Made by a program: the position numbers and the translations under genes. The notes beneath the pieces are model-generated. The model did not search any database. It was given only the letters and a program-made list of their open reading frames with translations, and had not been told where the DNA came from. 64,000 bases of DNA from Ailanthus altissimus (Eukaryota > Streptophyta > Magnoliopsida > Sapindales > Simaroubaceae): assembly GCA_946807835.1 (NCBI GenBank), contig OX327702.1, positions 4,092,001 through 4,156,000 on the forward strand. The letters are read 5' to 3'. Shown in pieces: positions 1-10,141 of the stretch (its first letter is position 1; the number at the start of each line of letters is the position of its first letter).

Positions 1-690
1 CCATGAAAGGTCTCTGACATACGTGGAACCAAAGTATGATGGATCTCCCACAAGTTCACCGTGGCGCTCAGGTCGAAGGACCACAAATACTACTCAACTC
101 GAGAGGACCTTCCTTTGACGGTTTCATAGGATATCTATTGGGGTCCTCATGAGTCTGTTCAGTATCCAGTCCTAACTGAATACCTGTATGTCTATATGAA
201 CTTCAACCAAGCTCATGGTTAACTAAGAATAACCATTTGTACAATACAGCTATAGACATACACTAATCTATGTGTTTCACCGATAGACCCTCATTGGTAA
301 ACGTAGATCAGGAACTCTTTATTTGAGAAGATACTTCCATAACGACATTTCTTAGTCTCTATTGCAACTCTTTGCAATTTTGTCATTACTAGTAGATTCT
401 CAGGTCTTTGTTACATTATAGATTAGGTTCTAACTTTTTAGATCCCGCTGGGTATTATAACCTGCTAACACTTAGCATTTATAACTATCAGCTTTGCTAA
501 CTCTTAGCCATGGTTTAAACTTCTTTAAACCAGATATGAACTCATTCAGATCATATCATTTTTATAATGTTACAAGCTTAATTACCATTTAATAAAAGTT
601 ATCAGCGATTTAATAAAATATGCATTGTATAAATATTACAAACTTAATATTCATACAAACTGGGATGGCGCGTAAGCACATACCCTAACA
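1..690 (-). repeat. Element A 3' LTR (partial)
   Basis: It matches 6985-7674 at a constant offset of 6984 and ends CCCTAACA at 690. By extrapolation about 1050 bp lie beyond the window start. Confidence 0.95.
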
Positions 691-701
691 AACTCCCACT
701 T
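691..701 (-). other. Element A polypurine tract
   Basis: On the minus strand AAGTGGGAGTT abuts the 3' LTR. This is the usual copia plus-strand DNA priming site. The equivalent site in element C (20830 onward) is still recognisable. Confidence 0.8.
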
Positions 702-704
702 GCT

Positions 705-3700
705 CTAGTGCCATGCATACTGGTATCTTATACCCATAGCCTCCACGTGTTTCTCAAACACCTTTGGAGTTAAGGCTTTAGTAAGTGGATCCGCTACATT
801 ATTTATAGAATCTACTCTACAAATTATTATATCACCCCTAGCCAAGATCTCTCTAATTATGTGGTATTTCCTCTCCACATGTTTAGATCTCTGATGTGCT
901 CTTGGCTCTTTTGCTTGTGCAATGGCTCCATTATTGTCGCAAAATAATGGGATAGGATCTTTCGAACTTGGAACTATTCCGAGTTCTGCGACAAACTTAC
1001 GTATCCACACTGCTTCTTTTGCAGCTTCAGAAGCGGCAATATATTCTGCCTCAGTGGTAGAATCAGCTGTGGATCCCTGTTTGGTGCTTTTCCAACTCAC
1101 TGCAGCACCGTTGAGAATAAACACATACCCAGATGTAGACTTTCTATCATCTAGGTCAGACTGAAAGTCTGAATCTGCGTATCCTCTCACTTGCAAGTCA
1201 CCATCTCCATAAACAAGAAACTTGTCCTTCGTACCCTTAAGGTATTTCAGGACATGTTTGACTGCCATCCAATGGCTGTCACCTGGATCAGCCTGGTATC
1301 GGCTAGTAACACTTACAGCCATACTGATATCAGGTCTCGTGCACATCATAGCATACATCAAGCTTCCTACAGCTGATGCATATGGCATGTTAGACATTCT
1401 AACTCTTTCATCTTCTGTTTGAGGAGACATTTTCCTCGAAAGATGAATGCCATGTCTAAAAGGTACACTAGTTGTCTTACAATTAGTGAAACTGTACCTT
1501 TCTAAGACACTATCAATATACGATGATTGGGAGAGTCCTATCAGCTTCCTCGCTCTATCTCTATAGAGTTTTATACCTAGTATAAAGGAAGCCTCTCCCA
1601 AATCCTTCATGGAGAAGTTCTTACTCAGATAGCTCTTGACTGATTGCAACATACCTATATCATTCCCAATGATAAGTATGTCATCAACATAGAGAACTAA
1701 GAAAACTATCATGCTCCCACTGACCTTTCTATACACACAAGCTTCCTCTTCATTTTTGATGAAACCAGACCCTCTGATTACTTCATCAAAACGAAGATTC
1801 CAGCTTCGGGATGCCTGCTTAAGTCCATAAATGGACTTCTTCAGTTTGCATATTAGACCAGAGGTCAAGCTAGATGCAAAACCTTCAGGCTGTTCCATGT
1901 ATATCTCTTCATCGAGATATCCATTTAGGAACGCCGTCTTCACATCCATCTGCCATATCTCATAATCATAATATGCTGCAAATGCCAATAATATACGAAT
2001 TGACTTGAGCATCGCTACTGGTGCAAAAGTTTCCTCATAGTCGATCCCAGATCGCTGAGTATAACCTTTGGCAACCAGTCTGGCTTTAAAGGTTTCAACC
2101 TTTCCATCAAGCCCACGCTTCCGTTTATAAATCCATTTACAACCGATAGGAACTATTCCTTCAGGAAGCTGAACCAAGTCCCAGACTTGATTCTGATGCA
2201 TAGAGTCAATTTCGGATTTCATGGCATCTTGCCATTTTCCCGAGTCAATGTCCAACATCGACTCTCTATAGGTCAAAGGATCATTTTCTTCAATTAAGAA
2301 AACTCCAAGCGCACCTTCAGGTATCTGACCATACCTAGTAGGTGGCCTAGACATCCTTTGTGACCTACGAGAATGGTGTGTTAAAGGTATTTCACTCAAT
2401 TGAGCCTGAGTTTCCATCATTGGTTCATCAGTGTTTTGATTGACTTCATCAAGTTCAATCTTTTTACAATCCCCACAATCCATAAGAAACTGTTTCTCAA
2501 GAAAAGTGGCATTACGAGCAACGAACACATTTCGTTGTTCAGGATCATAAAATTGGTATCCCATTGAATTCTTAGGATACCCGATGAACCGATACTTATA
2601 CCCCCTGGGTGCAAGTTTATCCTGTTGTGCAACATTTACATAAGCAGGACAGCCCCAAATTTTAAAATATTTGAGACTTGGTTTCCTTCCAGTCAATATC
2701 TGATATGGAGTGGAAGGAACAGCTTTAGATGGAACTCTGTTCAATATGTGAGTAGACGTTTGTAGGGCATGACCCCACAGATATTCAGGAAGATCGGTAA
2801 AGCTCATCATCGATCGGACCATATCCAATAAAGTCCGATTCCTCCTCTCCGATACACCATTGTGTTGCGGAGTACCTGGAGGACTATATTGAGCTAGAAT
2901 CCCATTCTCTTTTAAATAATCCGAAAATTCACCGCTCATGTATTCACCACCTCGATCTGATCGAAGGCACTTGATGTACATTCCGGTTTGTTTCTCTACT
3001 TCAAGTCGGAATTCTTTGAACTTTTCAAAGGTTTCTGACTTATGTTTCAAAAGAAACATATACCCGTATCGTGACAAATCATCGATAATAAGTACAAAGT
3101 ATCGAAATCCACCCATAGCAGTATGATTCATTGGACCGCATACATCTGTATGTACAAGTTCCAATAAATCAGAGGCACGGTGTCCAACACCTACAAATGG
3201 TGATTTGGTCAACTTTCCCTGAATACATGATTCACAAACTGGATAAGGATGTATGGTCAGATCAGGTATCTGTCCATCCTTCGCCAGACGGGTTAGGCGT
3301 CTCACACCTATATGACCTAATCTCATATGCCATATTTTCGTTTCATTTAAAGTTTCCGAATTTCTACTAGTACTAGCTTGCATACTCATGACACTGCTTG
3401 TTGTATCTAATATATAATGCCCATTCACTAACCGACAATCAGCTAATAAAACATCATACATATCATATAATAATAAGGAACAGTTCCGAATATTCATATG
3501 ATACCCTTCACTGTCGAGTACAGGAAGGGATATTATCTGTCTGATGATGTTGGGAACAAAATAACAATTATTTAATACAACATATTTATTACATGGGAGA
3601 AGTAAATCCAAATGTCCTACAGCTTCAACCTGCAGGAAATCACCATTTCCAGCTCGAAGCTTTACCTCTCCTGGCTGCAGCAATCTAACTTCCCTCAGAC

Positions 3701-4643
3701 CCTGTAACATATTACAGATGTGAGAAGGACATGCTGTATCTAATACCCAGCCTGCATTAGCATCAAATGCTAAAGAAATGTCAATGATAGGAAAGCAAAT
3801 ACCTGAGGGAGCCTTCTTCAAGCTTGCAAGATATTTAGGGCAGTTACGTTTCCAGTGCCCCTCATCGCTGCAAAAGAAACATTTTCCTTTTGCCTTGCTT
3901 TTCTCTAGAGGTTTGGATATCGGTCGCTTCTGAGGACCTATTCGGGGTGTCTGCCTCATTTTCTTTTTCTTCCCTTTGGACTTCAAAGAAGCCCTCGGGG
4001 TAGAAGATGAAGCACCCTGAATTAGGAGGGATGAGCCTCCTTTATTCATATCCTCATATGCTGTCCTCAACATGTTATGAAGTTCAGCATATGTAGGGGT
4101 CAATTCTTGCATATTAAAGTTCATGATGAATTGCGTAAATGACCCCGGAAGCGACTGGAGAATCAAACTATTCCCCAAACTATTGTTTAAAGAAATTTCC
4201 ATAGTCTCAAGCCTCTCAATATATCTGATAATTTTAAGGACATGAGGACTCACTGGACTACCCTCAGGTAGTCTAGCCTGAAAGAGTGCTTTGGCGACAC
4301 GATATATCTCAATCTGAGGTCTATCACCAAAAAGCTCCTTCAGGTGGAGCATGATGCTGCTAGCATTTTCCATATGGAGATGCTCTCTCTGCAGCTCATG
4401 AGACATCGAGGCAAGGATGTAAGATTTAACTTTTAAATCTTCATCCAACCATTTCTGATATGTCACCCTTTCTTCTGGGGTGGCATCATCAGAAACTCCT
4501 GAGGGCATTTTCTGATCAACAATATACCCAAGTCTCTCAGAATTCAGAACAATTTTGAGATTAGTCATCCATTCTGAATAGTTATCAGCACCCTTGAGTT
4601 GGTTGGCATCTAGAATGCGCATCAAAGGGTTGTTTGAAGCCAT
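705..4643 (-). CDS. Intact copia gag-pol polyprotein (1312 aa)
   Basis: The polyprotein supplies capsid, protease, integrase, reverse transcriptase and RNase H. I start it at the ATG at 4643-4641 (protein begins MASNN); the in-frame codon 12 bases upstream is GTG. Visible in order: UBN2/gag region; CCHC knuckle CFFCSDEGHWKRNC (about residues 255-268); protease motif LDTACPSH with Asp near 302; the H-H-C-C integrase zinc site ending CESCIQGK; integrase core with HTDVCGP (Asp near 500), SDRGGEY and the Glu in NGVSERRNRT; reverse transcriptase with FLVLYVDDIL (about 985); RNase H with YADSDF and TEAEY. No stop or frameshift interrupts it. The usual D-S/T-G of the protease is D-T-A here, which might weaken cleavage or be a lineage variant. 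It is the only full-length copia ORF in the window. Confidence 0.95.
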   Translation of the reverse strand: MASNNPLMRILDANQLKGADNYSEWMTNLKIVLNSERLGYIVDQKMPSGVSDDATPEERVTYQKWLDEDLKVKSYILASMSHELQREHLHMENASSIMLHLKELFGDRPQIEIYRVAKALFQARLPEGSPVSPHVLKIIRYIERLETMEISLNNSLGNSLILQSLPGSFTQFIMNFNMQELTPTYAELHNMLRTAYEDMNKGGSSLLIQGASSSTPRASLKSKGKKKKMRQTPRIGPQKRPISKPLEKSKAKGKCFFCSDEGHWKRNCPKYLASLKKAPSGICFPIIDISLAFDANAGWVLDTACPSHICNMLQGLREVRLLQPGEVKLRAGNGDFLQVEAVGHLDLLLPCNKYVVLNNCYFVPNIIRQIISLPVLDSEGYHMNIRNCSLLLYDMYDVLLADCRLVNGHYILDTTSSVMSMQASTSRNSETLNETKIWHMRLGHIGVRRLTRLAKDGQIPDLTIHPYPVCESCIQGKLTKSPFVGVGHRASDLLELVHTDVCGPMNHTAMGGFRYFVLIIDDLSRYGYMFLLKHKSETFEKFKEFRLEVEKQTGMYIKCLRSDRGGEYMSGEFSDYLKENGILAQYSPPGTPQHNGVSERRNRTLLDMVRSMMSFTDLPEYLWGHALQTSTHILNRVPSKAVPSTPYQILTGRKPSLKYFKIWGCPAYVNVAQQDKLAPRGYKYRFIGYPKNSMGYQFYDPEQRNVFVARNATFLEKQFLMDCGDCKKIELDEVNQNTDEPMMETQAQLSEIPLTHHSRRSQRMSRPPTRYGQIPEGALGVFLIEENDPLTYRESMLDIDSGKWQDAMKSEIDSMHQNQVWDLVQLPEGIVPIGCKWIYKRKRGLDGKVETFKARLVAKGYTQRSGIDYEETFAPVAMLKSIRILLAFAAYYDYEIWQMDVKTAFLNGYLDEEIYMEQPEGFASSLTSGLICKLKKSIYGLKQASRSWNLRFDEVIRGSGFIKNEEEACVYRKVSGSMIVFLVLYVDDILIIGNDIGMLQSVKSYLSKNFSMKDLGEASFILGIKLYRDRARKLIGLSQSSYIDSVLERYSFTNCKTTSVPFRHGIHLSRKMSPQTEDERVRMSNMPYASAVGSLMYAMMCTRPDISMAVSVTSRYQADPGDSHWMAVKHVLKYLKGTKDKFLVYGDGDLQVRGYADSDFQSDLDDRKSTSGYVFILNGAAVSWKSTKQGSTADSTTEAEYIAASEAAKEAVWIRKFVAELGIVPSSKDPIPLFCDNNGAIAQAKEPRAHQRSKHVERKYHIIREILARGDIIICRVDSINNVADPLTKALTPKVFEKHVEAMGIRYQYAWH

Positions 4644-4875
4644 ATTTATCTTCACAAGACAAAATAGAATAGATATGTGTCAGCGGATTATTAATTAATC
4701 AAATCGCTAATAAAAACGTTTTAAATCATGGGTATAACAATTATACAATTTTTAATTTAAAAACGCCCTCCCACTGCTTTACATAATCCCTTTAATCTCT
4801 CTAACGAGATAACGATAGTTTAAGAATTTTTAAACTATACAGTGAGAAGTGGACCCCACTGGCATTTTACTCCAG

Positions 4876-5170
4876 CCTCACGCTAAAGCAATATTGGCCT
4901 TTGTAAACCCAATAGGTAGACAACCCTTGTCAATTGCAACTCTTGCAACTCTTACAACTGATCCTAAATACACCTTATCCTCACGCTAAAGCAATATTGG
5001 GTAAGTGTATTTCAGATTAACTTGCCAATTATCAAATATATGTTACTGACATTATCCTCACGCTAAAGCAATATTGGATAACATGTTCGCATATATTTGA
5101 CTCATCTCATGTTTTACCGGCATTAGATTAAATCACACCGACCAAATCCCTCATGCTAAAGCAATATTGG
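4876..5170 (-). repeat. Four spaced copies of a 22-bp leader motif
   Basis: Copies of CACGCTAAAGCAATATTGG (plus-strand view, one with CATGC) begin at about 4876, 4979, 5056 and 5149, spaced 77-103 bp, in the untranslated leader of element A. Decayed versions occur at the same place in C' (about 11975, 13857, 13951) and C (about 26771, 26873, 26951, 27041). The motif contains the palindrome CAATATTG. Its role is unknown. Confidence 0.85.
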
Positions 5171-5474
5171 GAAAGACCATAGTGACCTATTTAATACCGT
5201 ATTGACAAGGCGGATCATTAAAATATTAACACATAACACAATAATTTTTAATCTGATTAAGAGAGATTTTAAATACTGGCACTCATCTCATGAGAAGGTT
5301 ATTCTCAATCAATTATTCAATCATGTGCAAACACAACTAACCCCCATCAGTGGGGTTCCCTTGTGGTTACCAACATGAAAAAAAATAATTGTCCTGGTTT
5401 ATCATGTAAATTAATAACTCTTATTATTACAACTCATAAACCCCCCACATGCATAAAATAATAAAAAAAAATTA

Positions 5475-5477
<3 letters not shown>

Positions 5478-5516
<39 letters not shown>
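5478..5516. repeat. Poly-T tract (about 39 bp)
   Basis: A run of T on the plus strand, hence an A tract in the element A transcript, separates the leader repeats from the GC-rich module. Its exact length may be affected by sequencing. Confidence 0.9.
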
Positions 5517-5519
<3 letters not shown>

Positions 5520-5800
5520 AACGCCGCGGCGATGCTCTTTCAGCGCTGCGGCGCTAGGGCTTCAAAAGCCTCCGCGCTGCGGCGATGCTCTTTTAGCGCT
5601 GCGGCGCTAGGGCTTCAAAAGCCTCAGCGCTGCGGCGCTCTTTTAGCACCGCTGGGGCGCTGCAGGGCAGTGCTTTCAGCGCTGGCGCGCCATGTACTCA
5701 GCGCCTCTGCGATCACCATCGCTGGCGCGTTATACACGTAGCGCCCCAGCGTTCATATGAACGCTGCCGCGCTGAACATAAGCGCTGCGGCGTTCCAGGG
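5517..5800. repeat. GC-rich GCGCTGCGGCG module in element A leader
   Basis: A sharply GC-rich island in AT-rich DNA, built from near-palindromic units of the type AGCGCTGCGGCGCT joined by GGGCTTCAAAAGCC (at about 5550 and 5611). It lies between the ORF and the PBS. The open frame across it has no recognisable domain and is not called as a gene. Decayed relatives are in the leaders of C', D' and C and in repeat X. Confidence 0.85.
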
Positions 5801-5920
5801 ACTGTTTTTTCAATTTTACATATTCAACACTTGAATTGCATCCGAACATCCCCAGAAATTGTCATACAATTTAACTAACATTTAGCCAACTATAAAAAAC
5901 ACCCAAAACAACACAAAATT

Positions 5921-5932
5921 GCTCTGATACCA
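5921..5932 (-). other. Element A primer-binding site
   Basis: The minus strand reads TGGTATCAGAGC two bases from the 5' LTR. This is complementary to the 3' end of plant initiator tRNA-Met, which primes copia minus-strand DNA synthesis. Confidence 0.95.
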
Positions 5933-5934
5933 AT

Positions 5935-7674
5935 TGTTGGGAGTTGTTCATTCATGGGTGTTTGCATGTGGGTTTTGTGTTTAATCACAATTTATACATA
6001 TCTCATATATATAATGAAGCAGCGGAAGCTTAAAGTATTGCAGTAAACACAATCACAATTTATTAATCAGAAACGAGATTGAGAAATAACCCTTGAAGCC
6101 TTTGGTTGGAGATTGTTGAAGTCCACCAAAATGTTGTCTTTGATCAATTCTAGTAATCAACAATGGTGGGTTTGATTATCTAGAATGACAGCTTTTGATC
6201 CAGCATTTGTTTAACTACAAATGCTGTTGAAGTCCCCCAATGGGTACAAGGACGAACCTCTAAAGGCCTATAAGGCCTCCATGGAGATGGGGGCGGGGGT
6301 TCGATTCCTTGGGGGTGCAGGTTACCTGCGGAGGATATGTGGGTGTGCTAGTGGCTCTGAGGTGTCACCCAGCTAGTGGACCAAAGAGTTGGTGGACCTC
6401 ATATACTCCTAACAAAATCCCACCATCTGACCATATACTTTAGTTAACGTAACCTTAGTAAATTGCTGGATTTTACTGTATTAAACTATTTAATACGGTA
6501 CGCTGCCCAAGTGCTCAAAGAGTACATTTCATATTGGGACTCCCTAGGTCCACGCCCGATTCGTCAAATGAAACTATTTCACAAGTCCGTTAACGATGCC
6601 CCACGCACACGTTACGGATATTACAAATCAGCGCGTCAGACCATACATGTTGAGGTTACTCCATATTCGTATAATCCTTCCGTCATTATATCCAGGATGA
6701 ACGGGATATAGATCATTACCGTCAAATCCCGATAATTTCATCCATCACTTTATTATCTTCAGATTCGTATCTTTATGAACAATTTACGCAAACACTTTTG
6801 CTATAATGTTCGAACCTGGAGGAAACTCCTTTCCCAGGTTAATTGCTTACGGCCATAAGACTTTACAAGATACAATCTCGAAGTTCGGATATACTACCCA
6901 TCTATGTGAGCTGGCGGATCCCATATCTACGCACACCGAACTCCATGAGCATCGGACCATACCCAGCGACACGTAGCGGTCAGACCATGAAAGGTCTCTG
7001 ACATACGTGGAACCAAAGTATGATGGATCTCCCACAAGTTCACCGTGGCGCTCAGGTCGAAGGACCACAAATACTACTCAACTCGAGAGGACCTTCCTTT
7101 GACGGTTTCATAGGATATCTATTGGGGTCCTCATGAGTCTGTTCAGTATCCAGTCCTAACTGAATACCTGTATGTCTATATGAACTTCAACCAAGCTCAT
7201 GGTTAACTAAGAATAACCATTTGTACAATACAGCTATAGACATACACTAATCTATGTGTTTCACCGATAGACCCTCATTGGTAAACGTAGATCAGGAACT
7301 CTTTATTTGAGAAGATACTTCCATAACGACATTTCTTAGTCTCTATTGCAACTCTTTGCAATTTTGTCATTACTAGTAGATTCTCAGGTCTTTGTTACAT
7401 TATAGATTAGGTTCTAACTTTTTAGATCCCGCTGGGTATTATAACCTGCTAACACTTAGCATTTATAACTATCAGCTTTGCTAACTCTTAGCCATGGTTT
7501 AAACTTCTTTAAACCAGATATGAACTCATTCAGATCATATCATTTTTATAATGTTACAAGCTTAATTACCATTTAATAAAAGTTATCAGCGATTTAATAA
7601 AATATGCATTGTATAAATATTACAAACTTAATATTCATACAAACTGGGATGGCGCGTAAGCACATACCCTAACA
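5935..7674 (-). repeat. Element A 5' LTR (1740 bp)
   Basis: It is bounded by TGTTGGG at 5935 and CCTAACA at 7674. It is shorter than related LTRs (about 2.2 kb in C and C') because an AT-rich middle segment present in those is replaced here by SINE-like sequence (about 6238-6415). The transcription start was not located. Confidence 0.93.
6238..6415 (+). mobile_element. tRNA-derived SINE-like sequence inside LTR of A
   Basis: The sequence from about AATGGGTACAAGGACGAAC to TACTCCTAACAA matches, on the opposite strand, a second copy at about 54677-54865. A Pol III box B, GGTTCGATTCC, is at 6298-6308. The shared 3' part includes GTGGGTGTGCT and GAGGTGT. The second copy also has a good box A, supporting a tRNA-derived SINE. 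Exact ends are uncertain and no target-site duplication was resolved here. Confidence 0.7.
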
Positions 7675-7777
7675 CATCTCATGGGCCTTGGTAAGGTAAG
7701 AGCCAATGCTTCGTCATAGGTCACACTGTGAGACCCTTACTCAAGGTTTTCCTTTTAACCTGTTCTGATACCAATTT
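7675..7777 (-). other. Remnant of element B' leader with PBS
   Basis: This short stretch lies between the right LTR of A and the next LTR. Near its end, TTCTGATACCA (7763-7773) is the reverse complement of a slightly mutated initiator-tRNA-Met PBS. So this is the start of the internal region of B', into which A inserted. The rest of B' should lie left of the window, beyond A. Confidence 0.8.
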
Positions 7778-10136
7778 TGTTGAATGTTGTATGCGTGTAC
7801 GTAGTGCTATAAGTGAATGTGCGCATTTTAAATAATTTAAATATTATGTGTCTTACATGTAACGCAACGAAAATATAATACACAATACTATCTCATTACA
7901 TTAATGAGATTAAGAATCACTCTTGAAGCGTGCTTTTGAACAAATCTAGTTAGAGATGTGGTAAGCTTTCTCAAGCTAGACTAGTGGCCTTCCTTTGGGA
8001 ATATTTGAAGCAACTATTTACTTTTAATATTTTACTGTCTCTCGGATTTAAGGTTAACTCTTAACCTTTCAAAAGAAACTAAAGCAATTCATTCTCAAAA
8101 TTCTTTCTCGCTAGGCTATCAATTAAAATAGGCAACCATTGCCTTTGTTTTAGCCAATTGGAGAAGACTTGATTGCTATATGAAGTAGCATGACAAGGCA
8201 AGTAAAATGGCCAAAAACTGTTTAATTAAAATGCTAAATAATAAGCTGCTTTCATGGCCATTTCAAGGAAGCAATTGGTGGCTTGATTTCACAAATCATT
8301 GCTAGCAACTACTTGATCAAAGATTGAATCTAATTCAATCTCATTGAAACAATTACCTTTGAATAATGCCACGTTATAGTTTACTTTTCATTTGTTTTGA
8401 ATTTGTGGCAAGATGAGTTGAATATGCTTCAACGTAATTGATAAAAATTGAATCAAATTCAATCTTATTCTATTGCCACTTAATCTAGCCAATTACAATG
8501 AAACAAGCTTTCATTGCATTTGATATATCCAATCACAAATCAACATGGCAATGGATTGATTAATCAAATAAACTAATTTATTTGATAATATATATATATA
8601 TATATATGTATAGCCGAATTAGCAAATTAATAAAATAACAATTATTTTATTTTTTGATAATTCAATCCACTAATGCTCAATTTAGTATTCATACATATTA
8701 TTGACATAATTTGAGGGATGTATTAAGTAGATTAAAGTGTCAAGTCTCACTTGGCACAATTTTAAGTTTAACATTTAAACCTTAACTACTCTCCGAGAGG
8801 CCTTAAAATATATAAATGGCGGATTAATTTAATTTAAATAAAATAATAATTATTTTATTTAAATGGTAGCTATATCTATCAATGATCAATTTAGTACCCA
8901 TACAAATTATTGGCACAATATAAGACATATACTAGGTAGATAAAAGTGTCAAGTCTCACTTAACACAATTTTAGGTTTAACACTTAAACCTTAACTACTT
9001 CCCTAGAGACCTTGAAATATATTCATATTTTTTAAAAACTTTCCAGATCGAACAATTCGATCCAGTGCACTACCCACGTGCTCAACGAGTACACTTCATA
9101 TAGTGAGACACTCTAGGTTCACACCTATTCTGTCTCACGAAATATTTTCGTAAGTCCATAACCGATGCCCCCCACACGTTATGGATAATACAAAAGAGCA
9201 TGTTAAACCATACAAGTTGAGGTTAATCTATATTCGTATAATCCTTCTGTCATATATATCCCGAAAGAGCAGAGACATAGATCAACACCGTCAAGTCCCC
9301 TATTGCTCAACCATAAATTTATCTCTTCGATTCGTATTCTGATAAATAATATTCGTAAACTATTTTACTGATATTGTTTATACCATGGAAAACTCTTTTC
9401 TGGGTTAAATGCTTATGGCCATAAGACTGTCTGGAATACAACCTTATGAGCTGACAGATCCCATATCTATACACACCGGACTCTATAAGCATCAGACCAT
9501 ACCTAACGACACCTAGCAGTTAGACTAAAAAAGGTCTCTGACATGTGTGGAACCTAAGTATAGTGGATCACTCACAAGTCCACTGTGGTGCTCAGGTCAA
9601 GGGACCACGAATACAACTCAACTTGACAAGACCCTCTATTGATGAATTTATAGGATATCTATTGAAAGTTCATTGAGTCTTATTTAGTATCCAGTCCTCA
9701 TTGAACACCTGTATATATATACAAGCTTCTACTAAGCTCATGGTCTGTTAAGATTAGCTATTTGGATAATCCATATATATATACACTGATCTATATAAAT
9801 CGTTTCCACTTAATAGACCATGCATCAGTGAAAATAGATAAGGAACAAACAATTTAAGAACATATTTAGACAATGATATTTCATAGCAACGCTTGCAACT
9901 ATTTGTAGCTATTTCATTGCAAGTATATTCCCAGGTATTTATCCCATTTTAGACAAGGTTATAATTCTTTAGACCTGATCTGAATTCCTTCAGATCAATA
10001 CAATATCCGAAATGTTACAAGCAACTTACCTTAATAAAAATAATTAGTGATTTAATAAAATATTTATTTATTACATAAATATAAAATTACAATATTCATA
10101 TAAAATTGGGATGACACATGAGCACAAATCCCAACA
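7778..10136 (-). repeat. Element B' 5' LTR (about 2.36 kb)
   Basis: It begins TGTTGAATG beside the PBS and ends CACAAATCCCAACA. Its right half is clearly homologous to the LTR of A (shared Ile/Met-free non-coding blocks such as the clause around 9530-9660) but diverged. It holds a TA microsatellite at about 8588-8610. Flanking TAGAT (10137-10141) is the predicted target-site duplication, with its partner outside the window. It is inserted in pol of C'. Confidence 0.82.
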
Positions 10137-10141
10137 TAGAT

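Larger units (their letters stand above)
1..7674 (-). mobile_element. Ty1/copia element A, young, near-complete (3' LTR cut by window edge)
   Basis: This is a long-LTR copia retrotransposon reading right to left: 5' LTR 5935-7674, PBS 5921-5932, leader, one uninterrupted gag-pol ORF, polypurine tract 691-701, then the 3' LTR, which starts at 690 and runs off the window. Positions 1-690 align without gaps to 6985-7674 and I found no mismatch by eye, so the insertion is recent. LTR ends are TGTTGGG and CCTAACA. The five bases after the right LTR, CATCT (7675-7679), are the expected target-site duplication, but its partner lies outside the window. The element sits in the 5' leader of another copia element (B'). 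Long LTRs and the protein style suggest an Angela-like lineage; that assignment is inference. Confidence 0.93.

Noticed and set aside
5517..5741. Open frame of 74 codons across the GC-rich module
   Set aside because: It follows repeated GCGCTG units, has low complexity and no homologue-like motif; it is leader DNA of a retrotransposon.
6298..6308. Possible tRNA gene (box B GGTTCGATTCC)
   Set aside because: There is no cloverleaf or acceptor stem around it; the matching copy at 54.7 kb shows it is a SINE body.
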